From Rhynochetos jubatus (Eukaryota; Chordata; Aves; Eurypygiformes; Rhynochetidae): a stretch of 64,000 nt of DNA. The stretch spans positions 3,874,501 to 3,938,500 of the forward strand of contig CM050662.1 in assembly GCA_027574665.1 (NCBI GenBank), given 5' to 3'. The position numbers and the translations under genes were made by a program. This document shows, one piece after another, positions 1 through 12,406 of the stretch; the first letter of the stretch is position 1; each line of letters starts with the position of its first letter. The notes beneath the pieces are model-generated. The model was not told where the DNA came from, ran no database searches, and worked only from the letters and a program-made list of their open reading frames with translations.

Positions 1-59
1 CAAAGTCTGCCCGTCAGAAGCCGCGATGCTCAGGAACTCCAGCTCAGCGTCCTTCATGT
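1..59 (-). other. Possible minus-strand exon cut by the left edge, gene unknown
   Basis: Read on the minus strand, bases 60-61 form the AG of a strong acceptor: a long pyrimidine tract then TTTTGCTGCCTAG. Of the three frames downstream only one is open to the window edge, reading MKDAELEFLSIAASDGQTL after two leading bases. I do not recognise the protein and it is not matrin-3, the expected neighbour of SIL1. Nineteen open codons are weak evidence, so this may be chance. Confidence 0.2.
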
Positions 60-3000
60 CTAGGCAGCAAAAGGAAAGAAGGTCTCTGAACCTGGAGTCA
101 CTTGGGGATCAAAGCTCTGCTTGGCAAAGGCTGATGAGGCAAAAGGCAGGATGACAGCAGGGAGGTCACAGCCCATGCAGGTGACCGAGGCCATCTAATA
201 ATGGAAGTCGGGCCTTCAGAGGGGTCTGCACAGCCCCCTCCTCTGCTGAAGAACTGTATCTACCCCCGAGGGAGCGAGCTTGCAATGCCCAGCACCGGAG
301 CAATTCTGCAGTTTGGATTGTTTAATTAAAAGGATGCTGCGCTGTCACGTTTTCAACTATTTTTTTCCATACGTTGCTACAAGTAACAGCTAAAATAGCT
401 GTCCCTATCTGACGGGATGAGAGAAGGAAAGTTGTTTGCAGCTGTGGACTCCTTGCATTTGATGGTGCTTTGTGTGCGGGCAGTTTGCTTGCTTCTGCCC
501 TGATTTTTATGAAGCTTAAAACAGTGCCCAAAGACCAAGGAAGACTGGAGCATCTTGATCCGAGGTGCAGCGTGAGCACGTGTCAGTCTGTAACCAGCTC
601 ACAAGCAGCAGAGCAAAAAGCCATTCCCCAAAGTAGAGGTGGAGGATGATGAAGGACGGGAGAGGGAAGGAATTCTGTTCTCTTTGAGCTTCCCATGTCT
701 GTGCGTTTTCCTCTGTGCTTGCAGCCCTTGGAGCTCTTTGCTGTTTTAAATTTCCTTGGGAAAAAATGAGTGCTGCCTGCTGCTGGCTGCCTCTTCTGCT
801 TTGGTTTCAGGCTGGGGAGGCGCTTGTGCTAGGGGAGCAAGGCTTGCTTTTTAATCTTGGTGGGCAGTGCCTGGGTAGAAGAATGGAAATCACCGTGAGA
901 GCCACTTCTAGATGATTGTACTGGTAGTCTCTGTGTTCTCTCTTTATACTCGTTACTGTCCCAGGGCTTTTTTAATTGCTTATGAAAGGCATCCTCTGAG
1001 ATCACTTTAAAAGTACTGATGCAATGAAAAAAACAAGCAAACTTCAATAATGCCTTTCATCAAAGCATGTGAGGATCCTGCTGCAGCCCTGGGTGGCAGG
1101 ATCCTGCGTTTCCCTTGGTTGTAACCCTGGAGTCTGTGTTAGGCGTGGAGCAGCTGAGCCCCGGTCTGGGGAACGACTTGCTGGGTTCCTGCAGAGGGTT
1201 GGGGCAAAGCCAGGAGCAGTCCCAAAGGATTCTGCTTGGCTGAAGGTGATGTTCGTTCCTGGAGAGCTCCTCATTTCCCTTCAGGGAAGGGTTTGAAGTT
1301 GTCTTGTCAGGGCTTTATTCCAGGTTTTGCTGCTGGTGACCCTGCCAGCAGCTCCTGGCTCGGCTTGGCCCCACGAGGCAGATCCCAGTGGATTTTCAAC
1401 TGGGAACTTGCCACAAAACTGGAAGTGTGGGGGAGTGCAGCTCTCTTGTAAGGGAGGTCCTGAGCCGGACATCCTGCCAGGTGTCCGTGTGCTGTTTGCT
1501 CCCTGCTGTGACCCGTGTCCTTGGGTTGTGATGCTGAGGAAGAGCTGTCACTGCTGCCCGTGCACTCTAGGGAGGGGAGGGAATGGATTTTTCATAAACT
1601 TCACAGCTCACCGTTTCTGGTGCATCGATAGAGCTGCTGGAGAGGCCCTTCACGTGCCCGCTGCTGGGGCACCTCTGCGATGGGTGCTCCGCAGGGCTGC
1701 CGTAGCGGCTGCCGGCGGCTCAGGAGAGAAGGGAAACCTTGGGGCTGAGCAGCAAGGGTCTTGGCGGGGACAGGCTGAGATACCGACACGGGGGATATCC
1801 TTGTGGGGCAGGTGGCATGGTGCGGGTGCTGCTGCCAGAGTTGTCTGCCTGCTACATCGGCGTCTGGTTTCTGTAATGCCTGAATTTTACATGGTTTTTT
1901 AACCTCTTAATTGAGTCTCTTTAGCGGGAAGCCAGCACCTGACTGGGAAGGAGGTGGTTATTGGATGTGAGAGCCATGAGTGAACAGCAGGAACTTGGAA
2001 AATGTAAAAAGCTGTTTCCGGAGGGAGGCTGGGAGCATGCCAGTGAAACCTTTGGCTCTTCATTGGCCCAACTGCAGAGGACGTCAGGGTGCCCCGTGCC
2101 CTGGCTAGCGCGCTGTGCGCTTTCTTTCCTCTTAGATTCTCCAAGCTTGGGAAAGTGGAGGGAGTACAAAAAACATGCTAGAGGCTGGCAGACTCCTCGG
2201 CTATTCTGAGCCAAGGTGTCACCTTGCAAAGAGAGGCTGATGGAAATTGCATGTGCTGTGCGTGGGATATTGCAGCAAGGAGCAGGAGGAGTGCCGTTTT
2301 CGGCTGGGCTTTGGGGTGATGAGGAAGGAAGAGGAAAGCTGTTCTGCATGGTTGAGGTCAGGCAGTGGGGCAGATTTCAGAAAGATGTTTGTCCTGAAGG
2401 TTGTGTGCTTGCTAGCCCCGAAGCTCTGCAGAGTGAGGGTAACGTGTGTGTGTGCAGGCAGTCGCAGAGTCCTGCGAAAGCAGCTGCCAGAAATTCAGGT
2501 AGATGCTTTTTTTAATAAATAATAAACTGAGTCCTCTGATCTGAGGCAAGCTCTGCTTTTGAACACTTCATCCTGAGCAGATCCCCTCAGCCTGGAGCAC
2601 TCTCTGGCACAGAGGGTCCTGAAGACTGCTGGAGACACGCCGGCTGCAGCCTCTGGAGTCGGGAATCTTGCTGAGCCCCGGCGGTGAGTGGCCCCTTCTG
2701 CCGTCGCCACTAATGAGCAGGCGGAGAGGATGACAGCAGCCTTGCTCAGCCTTCAAACCAGCAAAGGATAAAGCTGTGCTCTTGTCCTCTGGAGAGCAGC
2801 GTTTTCTGTGAATGCTGTTTTCTGAAGGAATTCGTTAAGTAAATTTAATTGATAGACTAAATGATGTTCCATGTTAAACCGTGTGAGGTTGGGTATGTAA
2901 ACAGCAGGGTCGGAGATGGTGTGGTCGGGTAGAAGGGGTGATGCTTTAGCTGTAAGTGACCCACAACAACCCACTCCTCTGCCCCTGTGCCGTGTGTGGC

Positions 3001-5662
3001 CGGTGCCAAGAGCTGCCCTCGCCGCGCCCGGGTGCTGCTATCTCCTGTTGCTGGATACATCCGTGCTTTGCCCTCACTGGCATCAGCACCTGGGATGTGG
3101 GAAAGCCCAGCGTTAGGTGGTATGGTAGCTGAGCCACTGTTAGAGGGGCTGCTGGCTGAGCAGGTAGCCTCTGGTGTGTTAATATTTATTGGTGTTACTT
3201 GTTAGTGGCGGTTATAAAAGTTGCACGGTAGATGCCAGGCTCTGTAAGCACGTTTTTCTGTGTGGTTATCCTCCTCCCTCCCCATCCCCACCACCCTGTG
3301 TCAGGATTTCTCCCTGTGCACTGGTCCCACTTCAGAGCAGTGCTTCTGCTGCGGATCGGGCAGGACGTGCTGCGTGGGGCTGCGGGGCCTAACCAGCAGA
3401 GCTCGAGCTGCGATTTATTCCTGTAAACCTCAGAGCGTGGCCGCCTTGCTGCGTGGGTTCTCTGTAGGCAGTCAAATACGGGAAGGTGTTCCCACAACTT
3501 TTCCCTTGTGTAGGAGTGTTTTTAACACACCAGAGCAGAGTCCTGGTAGGAGTAAACGATGAGGAGCAAGCAAGAAGTGGTGTGGTTTTTAAAGCAATTT
3601 CGTAAGTGGTGTCAGTGGGACAGTCTGTGTTGCAGCTGCGCCCTCTCCGCTGAAATCTTGGTAGTGTGAGGGTGCAAACACGTGGTGCTCCTGTCCTGTC
3701 TCACCCATGCGTGTGGAGCGTTGTGCCCAGGTGGGACCCTCCGGGGTTGGGGGCTCTGGGCGGAGCGGTCTCCTGCGTGGAGCCGGAGGTACTCGCTGGA
3801 GGCATGAGCATGCTTTCCCAGCGGCAGGACGCCGGGAGGAGCAGAGCTGCTGAGAGCATCCCGAGCGTGGCAGAGTGGATGCATCATCAGGTCTTGAATG
3901 AAGCTGTGCAGAGCCTGTGCCAGCCCAGTGCGGTGGGTCCGTACCCGGAGATGTCTGTTCCTGCACCATTAGTTCTTGGAGAATTGAGGACAAACAAACT
4001 GGGGCTCCATCGAGAGGGATGGATCCCTGAAGTAAGCTCCTGGTTACGACTGGTTGTGCTATTCAGGTCCCTTTGCTTTGCATAAGGCGTTAGGTTTGTT
4101 ATTATTTTAGTCTGGTTTTATTATTAATTTTTATTCTGATCCAGTTCTTTGATTAGTCAGGTGTATTCAGGTCTTTTCCAGGATCTTTGTAGTTTAAATA
4201 CTGGCTTTAATGAAGAGGAAATTTCACTCCTGCCTCCCTTTGGAAACATTGCTGATCAGGATGTGTCTGTGACAGGAAGGAGGGAGCTCAGACAGATGTG
4301 CTTCCCGGGTGCCTGTCGATCAGCTGCGCAGAGCCACAGCAGCTCAGCTGGGCGCTGCACCTGGGGCAAGTTTTTGGGCCTTGTCTCAGGGAAGGAAAAG
4401 CATGAAAAGAAGATGAAGATGGCTTTTAAGTTGGGGGCGAGTGGTACCAGAGACTCACAAGTCCTGTTCTTAGTGAAGGCAGTGGGGAGCGCACACGTGC
4501 CAGGTTTGGTAGCTTGCTGTGGTTCTTGCAAACTTGCTGGTTGGCTCGCATCTTCCTGCTGGATCCTCCACATTGAAACGGGTAACCAGCTCCAGGTAGA
4601 CATGTTTGGAAGGACAGGGCCTGTGCTCTGTCTTGTGAGTGGGGGTTTTAATATGGGCAAGTTGTCTTCTCGTGGCTCCTGTTTCCAGTGGAAGTCCAAG
4701 AAATCCATGCTTCATGCCAGAAGCCACGGTGTGATGTCCAAGTACTGTCAGGGCAGGGAGAGCTGAGGCAGGTCTTCAGGACTGAGACCTGCTGAGCAGA
4801 CACATGGCCATCTGGGCCTGTGTTCACCAGAATGTGCACATTGCCGGGCTGGCTTTCCTGAGCTTGGTTTGTACGCAACAGGAGCCTTTGTCTCTGTGCT
4901 CCTGGTAAGGAGAGAGGATGTTCATGTTGGCAGGTTGGTCCTGCTCATCTGTTTGAAAGAGAGGGCTGTGTAGACCTGACTGTAAGGAACGGGGAAGGGC
5001 CGTGTGTCTTGTGGCCTAGTAATCCATCCTTTGTCCACCAGCTGTTTCCACTCTTACGCACAGGATGAATTTCAGATTGAAGCCTTCTCTTTCTCTTGCT
5101 GGTGTAGCTGCACAGTCATCAGAGACAGAGCGTTCCCAAAGCATCTGACTGACACTGTCCTGCTCTTCTGTAACAAGTCAGCAAGAACGGGTGCTCATTA
5201 CAGACCTGGGGGCCCCACTGCTCAGAGGAAGAAAATTTCAGGTCAGGTCAGCTGAATTTCCTTCTGTCTTTGCACATCACTTAGCACGCCATGCCACAGA
5301 TGCCAGCATCGTTAAAATGACATTGAGTTTGAGCGGTGATCTTGGCGCTGATTGTAGCATGTGTCCTGAGTGCATCTCTCCCGTCAGACACCCCAATTTA
5401 CACATCTGTCTTTAAAACAGTTTTCTTAACTGTTATTGCCCATCAAACGTTGGCCTCAGCCGAAGAGGCTGTAAGCGCTTGGAGGTCTTTGTGTCACCGG
5501 TTCAGCTGAAGGGTGCTTGGGCTGTGTTCCGCGATGTATTTCAGTGTTTGATTGTTGTCCCATCCTCCCCTGCGCTCTGCAAGGGGAGCTCTGTGAATTA
5601 GTTGTGCTCGTAGCCACACGAAGTGCTGGTGGTGCCTTCCTTACCACTGGCCATCTCAACGA

Positions 5663-5684
5663 AGGGGGGCTGCGCAGCCCCCCT
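5663..5684. repeat. 22-base perfect palindrome
   Basis: The arm AGGGGGGCTGC is followed directly by its exact reverse complement with no spacer. By simple chance about 0.015 such zero-spacer 11-base-arm palindromes are expected in 64 kb. Confidence 0.98.
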
Positions 5685-7672
5685 GCCTGAATTAGTACAT
5701 TTGCAGGTGATTTTGCAAGGCAAATCATTCCTGTGCTGCTCCCTCAGTCCCTAGATGGGAACAAGGATTAGCTTATTGTTATTGCTTCCAGTTGGCCATA
5801 AATGTGGAGCCTGGCGAGGAGCTCTCCAGGATGTCCGTGTGCTCTCCTGGAGCAGTGGATCAGAATGCAGATGAGGCTTCAGATGGATTTATTGGAGTGG
5901 CACCGCACCCGCAGCACGGGCTTTGAGTTAGGACATGAGAGGGTGGTGCGCTCCCAGCAGCAGAAGGCATTGATGAAATATGTTCCTCTTACTGACTGGC
6001 CTTGAACTGTCACCTGTGACTACGGCAGCCACATTCGCAGGGCTGCGCAGCACTTACTGACACGCAGCCAGCAAAATCAGGGGAAATGTCCCTGCTAATA
6101 GCGCACGCAATGGCAACACGCTTATTTCTGCGGCTGCCGGGGTTTTCTGGAGCTGTGGAGCAGAACCTCCCTGCGCTGCGAAGCGGAGAGCATTGCCTGC
6201 TCTGACAGGAGGACCGCTGCCAGGAACGGAGGCTGCTTTCAGAGTGACCCTTTGCTCTTTCCATAGTTTCTTACTTTCTTGGACATGAGGATGATTGGGA
6301 AAAACCCAATACCCCGCTCTGCACATTCATGGTCTTCCTGTACGGTTCTGGTGCTGACTGGTGCAGCTGTGTGTGGGTGCTCTGGATCCAAAATATTGTC
6401 CTTAAACCAGAGCAAATGCTCCCCGTGCATGCGAGGTTGCAGCTAGCACCCTTTCTGCTTTGCAAGCTGCAAGGGTCGTTTCTAAAAACGCACTGTATCC
6501 GCATAATGTTTGGTTTGGAAATCCTCTCCCACCCCCCACGTACGTCTGTCTTGTAACGAGATGGCAGCCTGTGCGGGCTGCCGCAGGAGCTTCAAACCCC
6601 CGTGTTTCACATGTTAGCTCCTCCTGCCTACCTGGGACCGAAGCAAACCGCTAATTGTTGTGCAGATGTCATCTTCCAGGCAGGCAGGAGGTTGTAGGCT
6701 TTAGAGAGGCTGTACTGTCATTTGCTACCAGCCTTCTCGTTACACGTGAGCTCTATTTTTATGGGAGTGCGCGTTTTCTTTCAGATGCGGCTTTGTTGAG
6801 CTTCTTTTTCTTCTTTTCTCTTTTTATTTCCAGGCTTGCAGGTAAAGTTTTAGGGATACATCTATTTTTCATTATCCCAGCTTTGCTACTTGTTTTATAA
6901 CTAAAATAATACCCAAACCCAAAAACTTGTTTCCTCTGCAAAAAGCAGCCGTTTGTTCCGAGGTGAGTTGAGGGGAGAACTGTATGTCTTGGTCGGCCTG
7001 GGATTGTGGTCCTGGCTGTAGCATTGGCTGGAGGGTCCATTGATGATCTGGGAGCAGGTGGAGTTTGAGCCCATAGACTCTGGGTTTTCCAGCTCAGGAA
7101 CCCAGCTGTTGGTTGTAGCCTGCTTGAACCTGGCAGTGCCCCAAAAGAGACATAAGGCTTTGGCCACAGCTCGTCTTTGCCTGTCTTCTGAAAATGGAGA
7201 GCTTTTCTTCTACTCCGGTTGTAGTTTACTAAGGGCTTGTGGGCCCCTGAAGTGGTTCTTTCACCCTTTAGACAAGAGGAGGACATCTAAGGAGGATATC
7301 AAGCACCAGGTCGGCCATGTGAGGTGGTACTTTCATGCATGATGTCAATTAAGCACTGAAACTCGTTGCTGTGGGTGTCAGAGGTCCAGATCTGCTCCAA
7401 AAGCAGTTAGTGGGAAAAACAAAAATCCAGTTGATCTGGGTATGAGTTCAAAGATAGAGGCTGCTCTCCTGGGTCAGGAGATGTATTACTGTCTGTGCTC
7501 CCTACTCTGCTTTTCTCGGATGCCTGCCACTGACCAGCGTGGTGATGTGTTTTGCTTTTTAGTTTTTTTGTGGCTAAAGCCAAAACCAAGCAGGAAGAGG
7601 AAGAAGTAACATAACAAAGTGGGAAGGCAAGATAGCAGTAAAGGGGTGGAAGGACAGGACTCCACTCCCTCC

Positions 7673-8115
7673 GCATAGAATCTTAGAATGGTTTGGGCTG
7701 GAGACAGCTTCAGTGATCATCCTCTTATCCCCTGCCGTGGGCAGGGACACCCTCCACTAGACCAGGTTGCTCCAAGCCTCATCCAGCCTGGCCTTGGACA
7801 CTTCCAGGGATGGGGCATCCACAGCTTCTCTGGGCAACCTCTCCCAGTGCCTCCCCACCCTCTTCAGGAAGAACTTTTTCCTGATATCCAATCTAAATCT
7901 CCCTGCTTTCAGTTTAAACCCATTACCCCTTGTCCTGTCACTACAGGCCCTTGTAAAAAGTCCCCCCCAGCTTCCTTGTAGCCCATCTGAGTACTGGAAG
8001 GTGCTATAAAGGTCTCCCCAGAGCCTTCTCTCCTCCAGGCTGAACAAGCCCAACTCTCTCAGCCTGTCCCCATGGCAGAGGGGCTCCAGCCCTCTGAGCA
8101 TCTTTGTATCCCCAA
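7673..8115 (-). mobile_element. CR1 LINE, 5'-truncated 3' fragment with open ORF2 C-terminus
   Basis: On the minus strand this reads as the last part of CR1 ORF2 followed by the short 3' UTR. The frame at 7757-8101 is uninterrupted for 114 codons and shows the typical CR1 end, with DRLRELGLFSLEERRL, RACSDRTRGNGFKLK, RFRLDIRKKFF, LPREAVDAPSLEV and a final SNLV before the stop. The 3' end reaches the GGTTTGGGCTGG / AGAATC tail at 7673-7700 that marks CR1 insertions in birds. The 5' end fades at about 8110-8120, the usual truncation of CR1. The intact terminal frame suggests one of the younger copies. It is non-autonomous, because most of the reverse transcriptase is missing. Confidence 0.95.
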
Positions 8116-9356
8116 CGTTTTTCTGGGGGGAGATGTCCTTTGGTGGCAGGAGTTGGTGTTGGGTGCGCCTTCAAGTATGTTTTCTACTTTGTGGAATAAA
8201 AAGATGGTTGCATCAAGGAAGTAAAAAATTGGCGGTGTGATATGCTGTCTTGATGGACAACAGAGGCAGAAAGAAGGATATTTAGGACTGCATGTATGGG
8301 AGGAAATTCTTTAAAACCTGGATAGGAGTAGGAGCAGACTTGATGGAGGGATGAGTAATGAAGGAGTGTTTGAACGGAACTAATCAGTCCCATCTTCTTT
8401 CAAAAGACCTCATTTAGTTTAATTTAGCAGCGTGTAAATTTAGAGCCAATCAAAGGAAATACTTCTCCAGCCTGTGTGCTGGCAGACTGCTCTGTTCCCT
8501 ACTCCAGTGTGAGAAGCAGCGGGCTGAATGCTGTAGGGGGATTTAAAACCTTGTGTTGTGAGGTAGTGGGGGCACACGTGAGCATGGTTACACATGTAGT
8601 GGGGGGGATACGAGCTCTGTACGAGGGTGACTGGTGGCCACAAGAGCAGGACACTGCTCCTTTTACCCCCTCTCCTGTTTAAAAGGTGGTCTGTGGTTGT
8701 CGGGGTGGCTGTCTGCCACGGGTCTGCTTCGTGATCTGCTGCAAGCACTGGCAGAGCCAGCTCCTGGGCTCATGGTTCAGGTGGGCTGGTGCTCTGAGCA
8801 GCGGGGAGAGCCTTGTGCTGTAGGAACCACCAAGTAAACCTTGTTAACCTCTGCAAAATGTTGTTTTCCTCAAGAAAAACCTACATAGGAATTTAGATAA
8901 ACCCCTGATCCTTTGACGGCTGGTAGTTTTAATTTGAATTAACACAGATTCTTACATGCTTAAAATGAGGCACAGGCATAAAAAGTCTTTGCAGGATTGC
9001 ACTGGTTTTTATTTTTCCCTGTAGTTGTCATCCGTGGCACTAACACAGTGATTTTAAACGACTTGTAGGTCTCTTCACATTTTCCAGGAGAGAGATAAGC
9101 CCCCGTGGGGTCAATATAAGCTACTTTGCTGTTACTTGTCATAAACTCCATTAACAGTAAAAATACGCACCCCTTGCTATCGGCTGCCCCGATGAACCCC
9201 ATGCTATAACACCTCAAGGTGTTCTGTTTCCTGCTGCGTTGCACCCCTGAACTCATGCTGCGTTGCAAAATGTTGTGTAAAGAATGCTCAAACCTGTGAA
9301 AACACCGACTAAAATATTGTTGGTTTTGTTTTCCTTTGCATTTCAGGCTGGTGGCG

Positions 9357-9458
9357 ATGTCTCACCGGGCTGGTCTGTCCACTGCTGCCAAAGTCAACCT
9401 GTTGGTCTTGGTGGTTTCTGCCGTGTTTCCCTGGTCAAGCCTAAGTGACAGAGTTCCC
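9357..9458 (+). CDS. SIL1: SIL1 coding exon 1: start codon and signal peptide (codons 1-34)
   Basis: The exon begins at 9347 after the acceptor TTTGCATTTCAG and carries ten bases of 5' UTR, then ATG with G at -3. It ends at 9458 before the consensus donor GTAAGT, in phase 0. The 34 codons begin MSHRAGLST and contain a hydrophobic core at about residues 14-25 (NLLVLVVSAVF), followed by small and polar residues SSLSD. This is a classic cleavable ER signal peptide, as expected for an ER-lumen protein; cleavage near residue 30 is inferred. The sequence itself is poorly conserved with mammals, which is usual for signal peptides, so the assignment rests on position, phase and signal-peptide character. 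I chose this ATG because it is the first in the exon and opens the only frame that joins the next exon. Confidence 0.93.
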
Positions 9459-12406
9459 GTAAGTGTTGGCTGCTCCAGCTGAGAGCCGTACTCATGAAGG
9501 GCCATCCAGCCTTACCTGATCCCTCCGTAGGGCCTAGTAGAGTGTTGCAGCGGTTGGTGAATCACCCCTTCATGGTGGGTCTTTCTTAAGACTGCTTGCC
9601 TCACCTCATAAAATCCAGAATCTCCTCAATCCAGAGGGTTTGTGACAGGAACAGTGCAACTCGGGCAGCTTCTTTGTTTGCTAGATGTCACTTTTTTAAT
9701 TGGAGTTGTCATACACTCCCCTGTGCCAAGAGGCAACGCTAATTAATGTGGTCAGAGGCAAGAAGAGGGGAAGAGATGGCCCCATTTAGGTTCCTCTCTG
9801 TGCCTCTGAGTCACTGTGAGTCAGGCTTAGAGCATCCTCTCGGGTCCACGCGTCCCACATGCATGGATTTTGCTACCTGCAGTGTTCTTTCGAGGCTGCA
9901 GTTGAGGTGAATGGGTGCTGCCTGCCCCTTTGCGCCTGCACAGCTGTGCAACCTGTTTGGGTTCTGCCGCCAGGCCCTGCTCGATTCGGAGATCTGGAAA
10001 GCTTCCTTTAGATGCTTGAGCACTGGAGAGTAGGGGGTTTTTTTAGTTTAGTCAATACTGTGGCTTAAAACAGGAGGTCCTCCAGCAAGAATGGCATAGA
10101 GGATCACTGGGCCTCACGTCCCTGGACGCTTGCTCCTGCCTTTGCATTGCAGGTTGCTGGTCTGTTTCTTGTGTGATGTGTCTGTTTGGGGCTGTGCTAT
10201 TACTCTGAGCAAATGCGAGGGATCATTTACAGCCTAAGCACTATAGGCCAATACCCTGGGCCCTCCTGGAGCCATGTACCCACGAGACAGTTTGTCTTTA
10301 TTTCAGGGAAGGAGGGGAGGAGACTGAAGATTGAGCACAGTCATCCCAGCTGGAGAGCAAGCTCTGGGACAGCCACCCAGGGATACCTGCCCGAACTGGC
10401 AGGCAGCCTGACACCCCGGTGCAGACAGGATTAATGCAATGGGTTGTTAAGCTCCCATCACCTTTTCCTGCGCTCCCCCTACCACAGCTCTGTGGCGGCC
10501 ATGTCTGTCCTTCTTCGCAAACAGATTGTCTCAAACTCTCCCTGCTTAGGCTTTTCAGCTTATTGCAGTTGGTTTCAGACCCATAAAGCAAGGAGGCCTT
10601 TATCCTTGTATCCTTACTGAATATTTAGACCATGGCGTGAGCGGAGCTGGTAAACATCACCCATCTCCATTATGTGTTTCAACAGATACAGCACTTGGAG
10701 GCCTGTTGGTAAATTTACAATGGCCTGTATCGTTAAGTCCCTCTTGGATAATAATATAGTAGAGTAAATAAGCTAAGTAATAACTGCTTTGACTCATTTA
10801 TTTTAGTCCTGTTGTGCCTTGGCTCAGAAAATGTTAACATTGATTTTCATCAGCAGAACCTGGCTTTTTATGTTCATTCCTGAACTTTAACCATTTATCG
10901 TCATTTTAACAAGTTCAAGCCTCTGATGCACCAAGCGAAAGCAGGAGTTAAGCTCTGTTTTCCAGCATGTTTCTGGAAATGTCAGTCTGTTTTGACAGAT
11001 CAAATAAAAACATTCCATAGGTTTGTCAACCATCTTCACGTGTTACCACTGTTGCTGCTAATTGTACGTGTTTTGCTCAAGCTGACATTTCGCTTGCTCA
11101 GAAACACTCTCCTAGGCTGGATAATGGATATTTATATGCAAAGCACCCAGATTCTGCCAGAAAATACACACACATTTCTTTCCAAGATGTGGAAGGAGTG
11201 AAGGCAAAACACGGCCTAAAATTTCCAGCGAACCTCTTAATTGACTTTTTTTTTCCCTGGGAAAACGTTCTAAGGATTAATATCAAAACACTTCATGAAG
11301 TGAGCTGTAACAGTCTAATTACCAACAATTAGGAATAATCTTTCCCTATAGGCTGGTTATTTGAAGTTACTCAGTGGTGGTGTCCTTGGCGATATCAGAA
11401 GCTGATAATACTCCCTGCCACAGAAGCTGGGCTGTCTGGACGATTAGCCCGGACCAGCTTATCTGCTCCTGTGAAACCCAGAATAGCAAAGACCTGCTCC
11501 CCGCGCAGTTAATAGCCTGGTGTCAGATAGCGCGAGGTCAGCCCTCACTAGGCGCTTTCAGTAATTTTACCCGCTGGAGTTTCACATGACTCCCACCAGC
11601 TGCCCGGGCAGACTTTGCAGTGAACAGCGAGGTTTCCCTCGTAGCAAGGACTTTTATTCCCTGCTTTCCATCCTCGTTTTTTGCTTTGCGTGACGTTGTA
11701 CCACTCGTGCTAGCAGATCTACCACACCTCTGCCGTTCGCGTGCTGTGCTTGCAGCGTAGGTGGCGATTAAATCGCTGCCTCATTGTTTTAAAAGACACG
11801 GAGGGGAGCGGATGGAGGAAAGGATGCTCGCGTCTGTATCGTGTGGGCAGTTCGGTGTGTTTTCCCTCTGTCCTATTTTGGAAATAGTTGAGCTATTTTA
11901 GCGGAAATCTTCGCCAAGCCTGGAATAAGTGCATTTAAGTAAAAAAAAAAAAACAACAACAAAACAAACAAAAAACCCCAACCTAACAAAACCGCAATGC
12001 TTGAGGCGTTCCACTCACGTGGAAAATGTCAACTGAAGAAGTTAGAAGTTTGGCATATTTTTAGGCGAGGGAAAACAGGGTCTCACAATGTTACACAACC
12101 CTAATAATAGCCAGGGCTCCTGACTCCGAGTGGAATACAGGTGAGGCTCTGCAAAAGCTTGTTTTAACCTGCAGCCCGCACTGGAATAGGAAATAAGCTG
12201 CATTGCTTTGTTCAGCACAAATGTCATGCTAGTTATGCATGTTTAACCTTTAATATACTTTAAATCTAAATTTAACCATGTGGAAAGAATCTTGGATGTC
12301 AAAAAAAAAAATAATCTGCTGGTGAGGGAAAAAATTTTGTATTCTCAGCTGGCACTAAATTACCCAGATGCAATTGCTAATGAGCTGAATCTCTTCTATC
12401 CGAAAG
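9459..12406 (+). other. SIL1 intron between signal-peptide and EFALT exons, 2948 bases
   Basis: Phase 0 intron from GTAAGT to GAAAG. The part from about 10.6 to 11.4 kb is AT-rich and repeat-free and contains a 14-base palindrome (11289-11302); such composition is common in conserved non-coding DNA, but I cannot test conservation. An A-rich stretch lies at 11941-11976. Confidence 0.88.
11941..11976. repeat. A-rich simple sequence
   Basis: A run of 13 A is followed by AAC and AAAC units. No retroposed body is recognised next to it. Confidence 0.9.

Larger units (their letters stand above)
60..9346. other. 5' flank or first intron of SIL1
   Basis: The SIL1 ATG exon begins with an acceptor at 9345-9346, so part of this stretch is probably transcribed as the first intron. 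In mammals the SIL1 promoter lies close to the oppositely oriented MATR3 gene; I saw no matrin-3 coding sequence here. Moderately CpG-rich patches near 1.64-1.86 kb and 3.69-4.01 kb are possible promoter or first-exon locations but neither is convincing. The stretch also holds a CR1 fragment (7673-8115) and a 22-base perfect palindrome (5663-5684). The many open frames of 60-200 codons lack recognisable domains. Confidence 0.75.

Noticed and set aside
1072-1107. Inverted and direct repeat of AGGATCCTGC with a 14-base loop.
   Set aside because: Ten-base arms with loops of this size are expected a few times by chance in 64 kb, and AGGATCCT is itself palindromic.
3690-4010. CpG-richer patch upstream of SIL1, considered as its promoter or first exon.
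   Set aside because: CpG density is only modest, similar patches occur elsewhere in the window, and no exon can be defined.
8960-9268. 102-codon minus-strand open frame just upstream of the SIL1 start exon, with fairly protein-like composition.
   Set aside because: No domain recognised, no splice signals or promoter identified, and length is within chance for this window.
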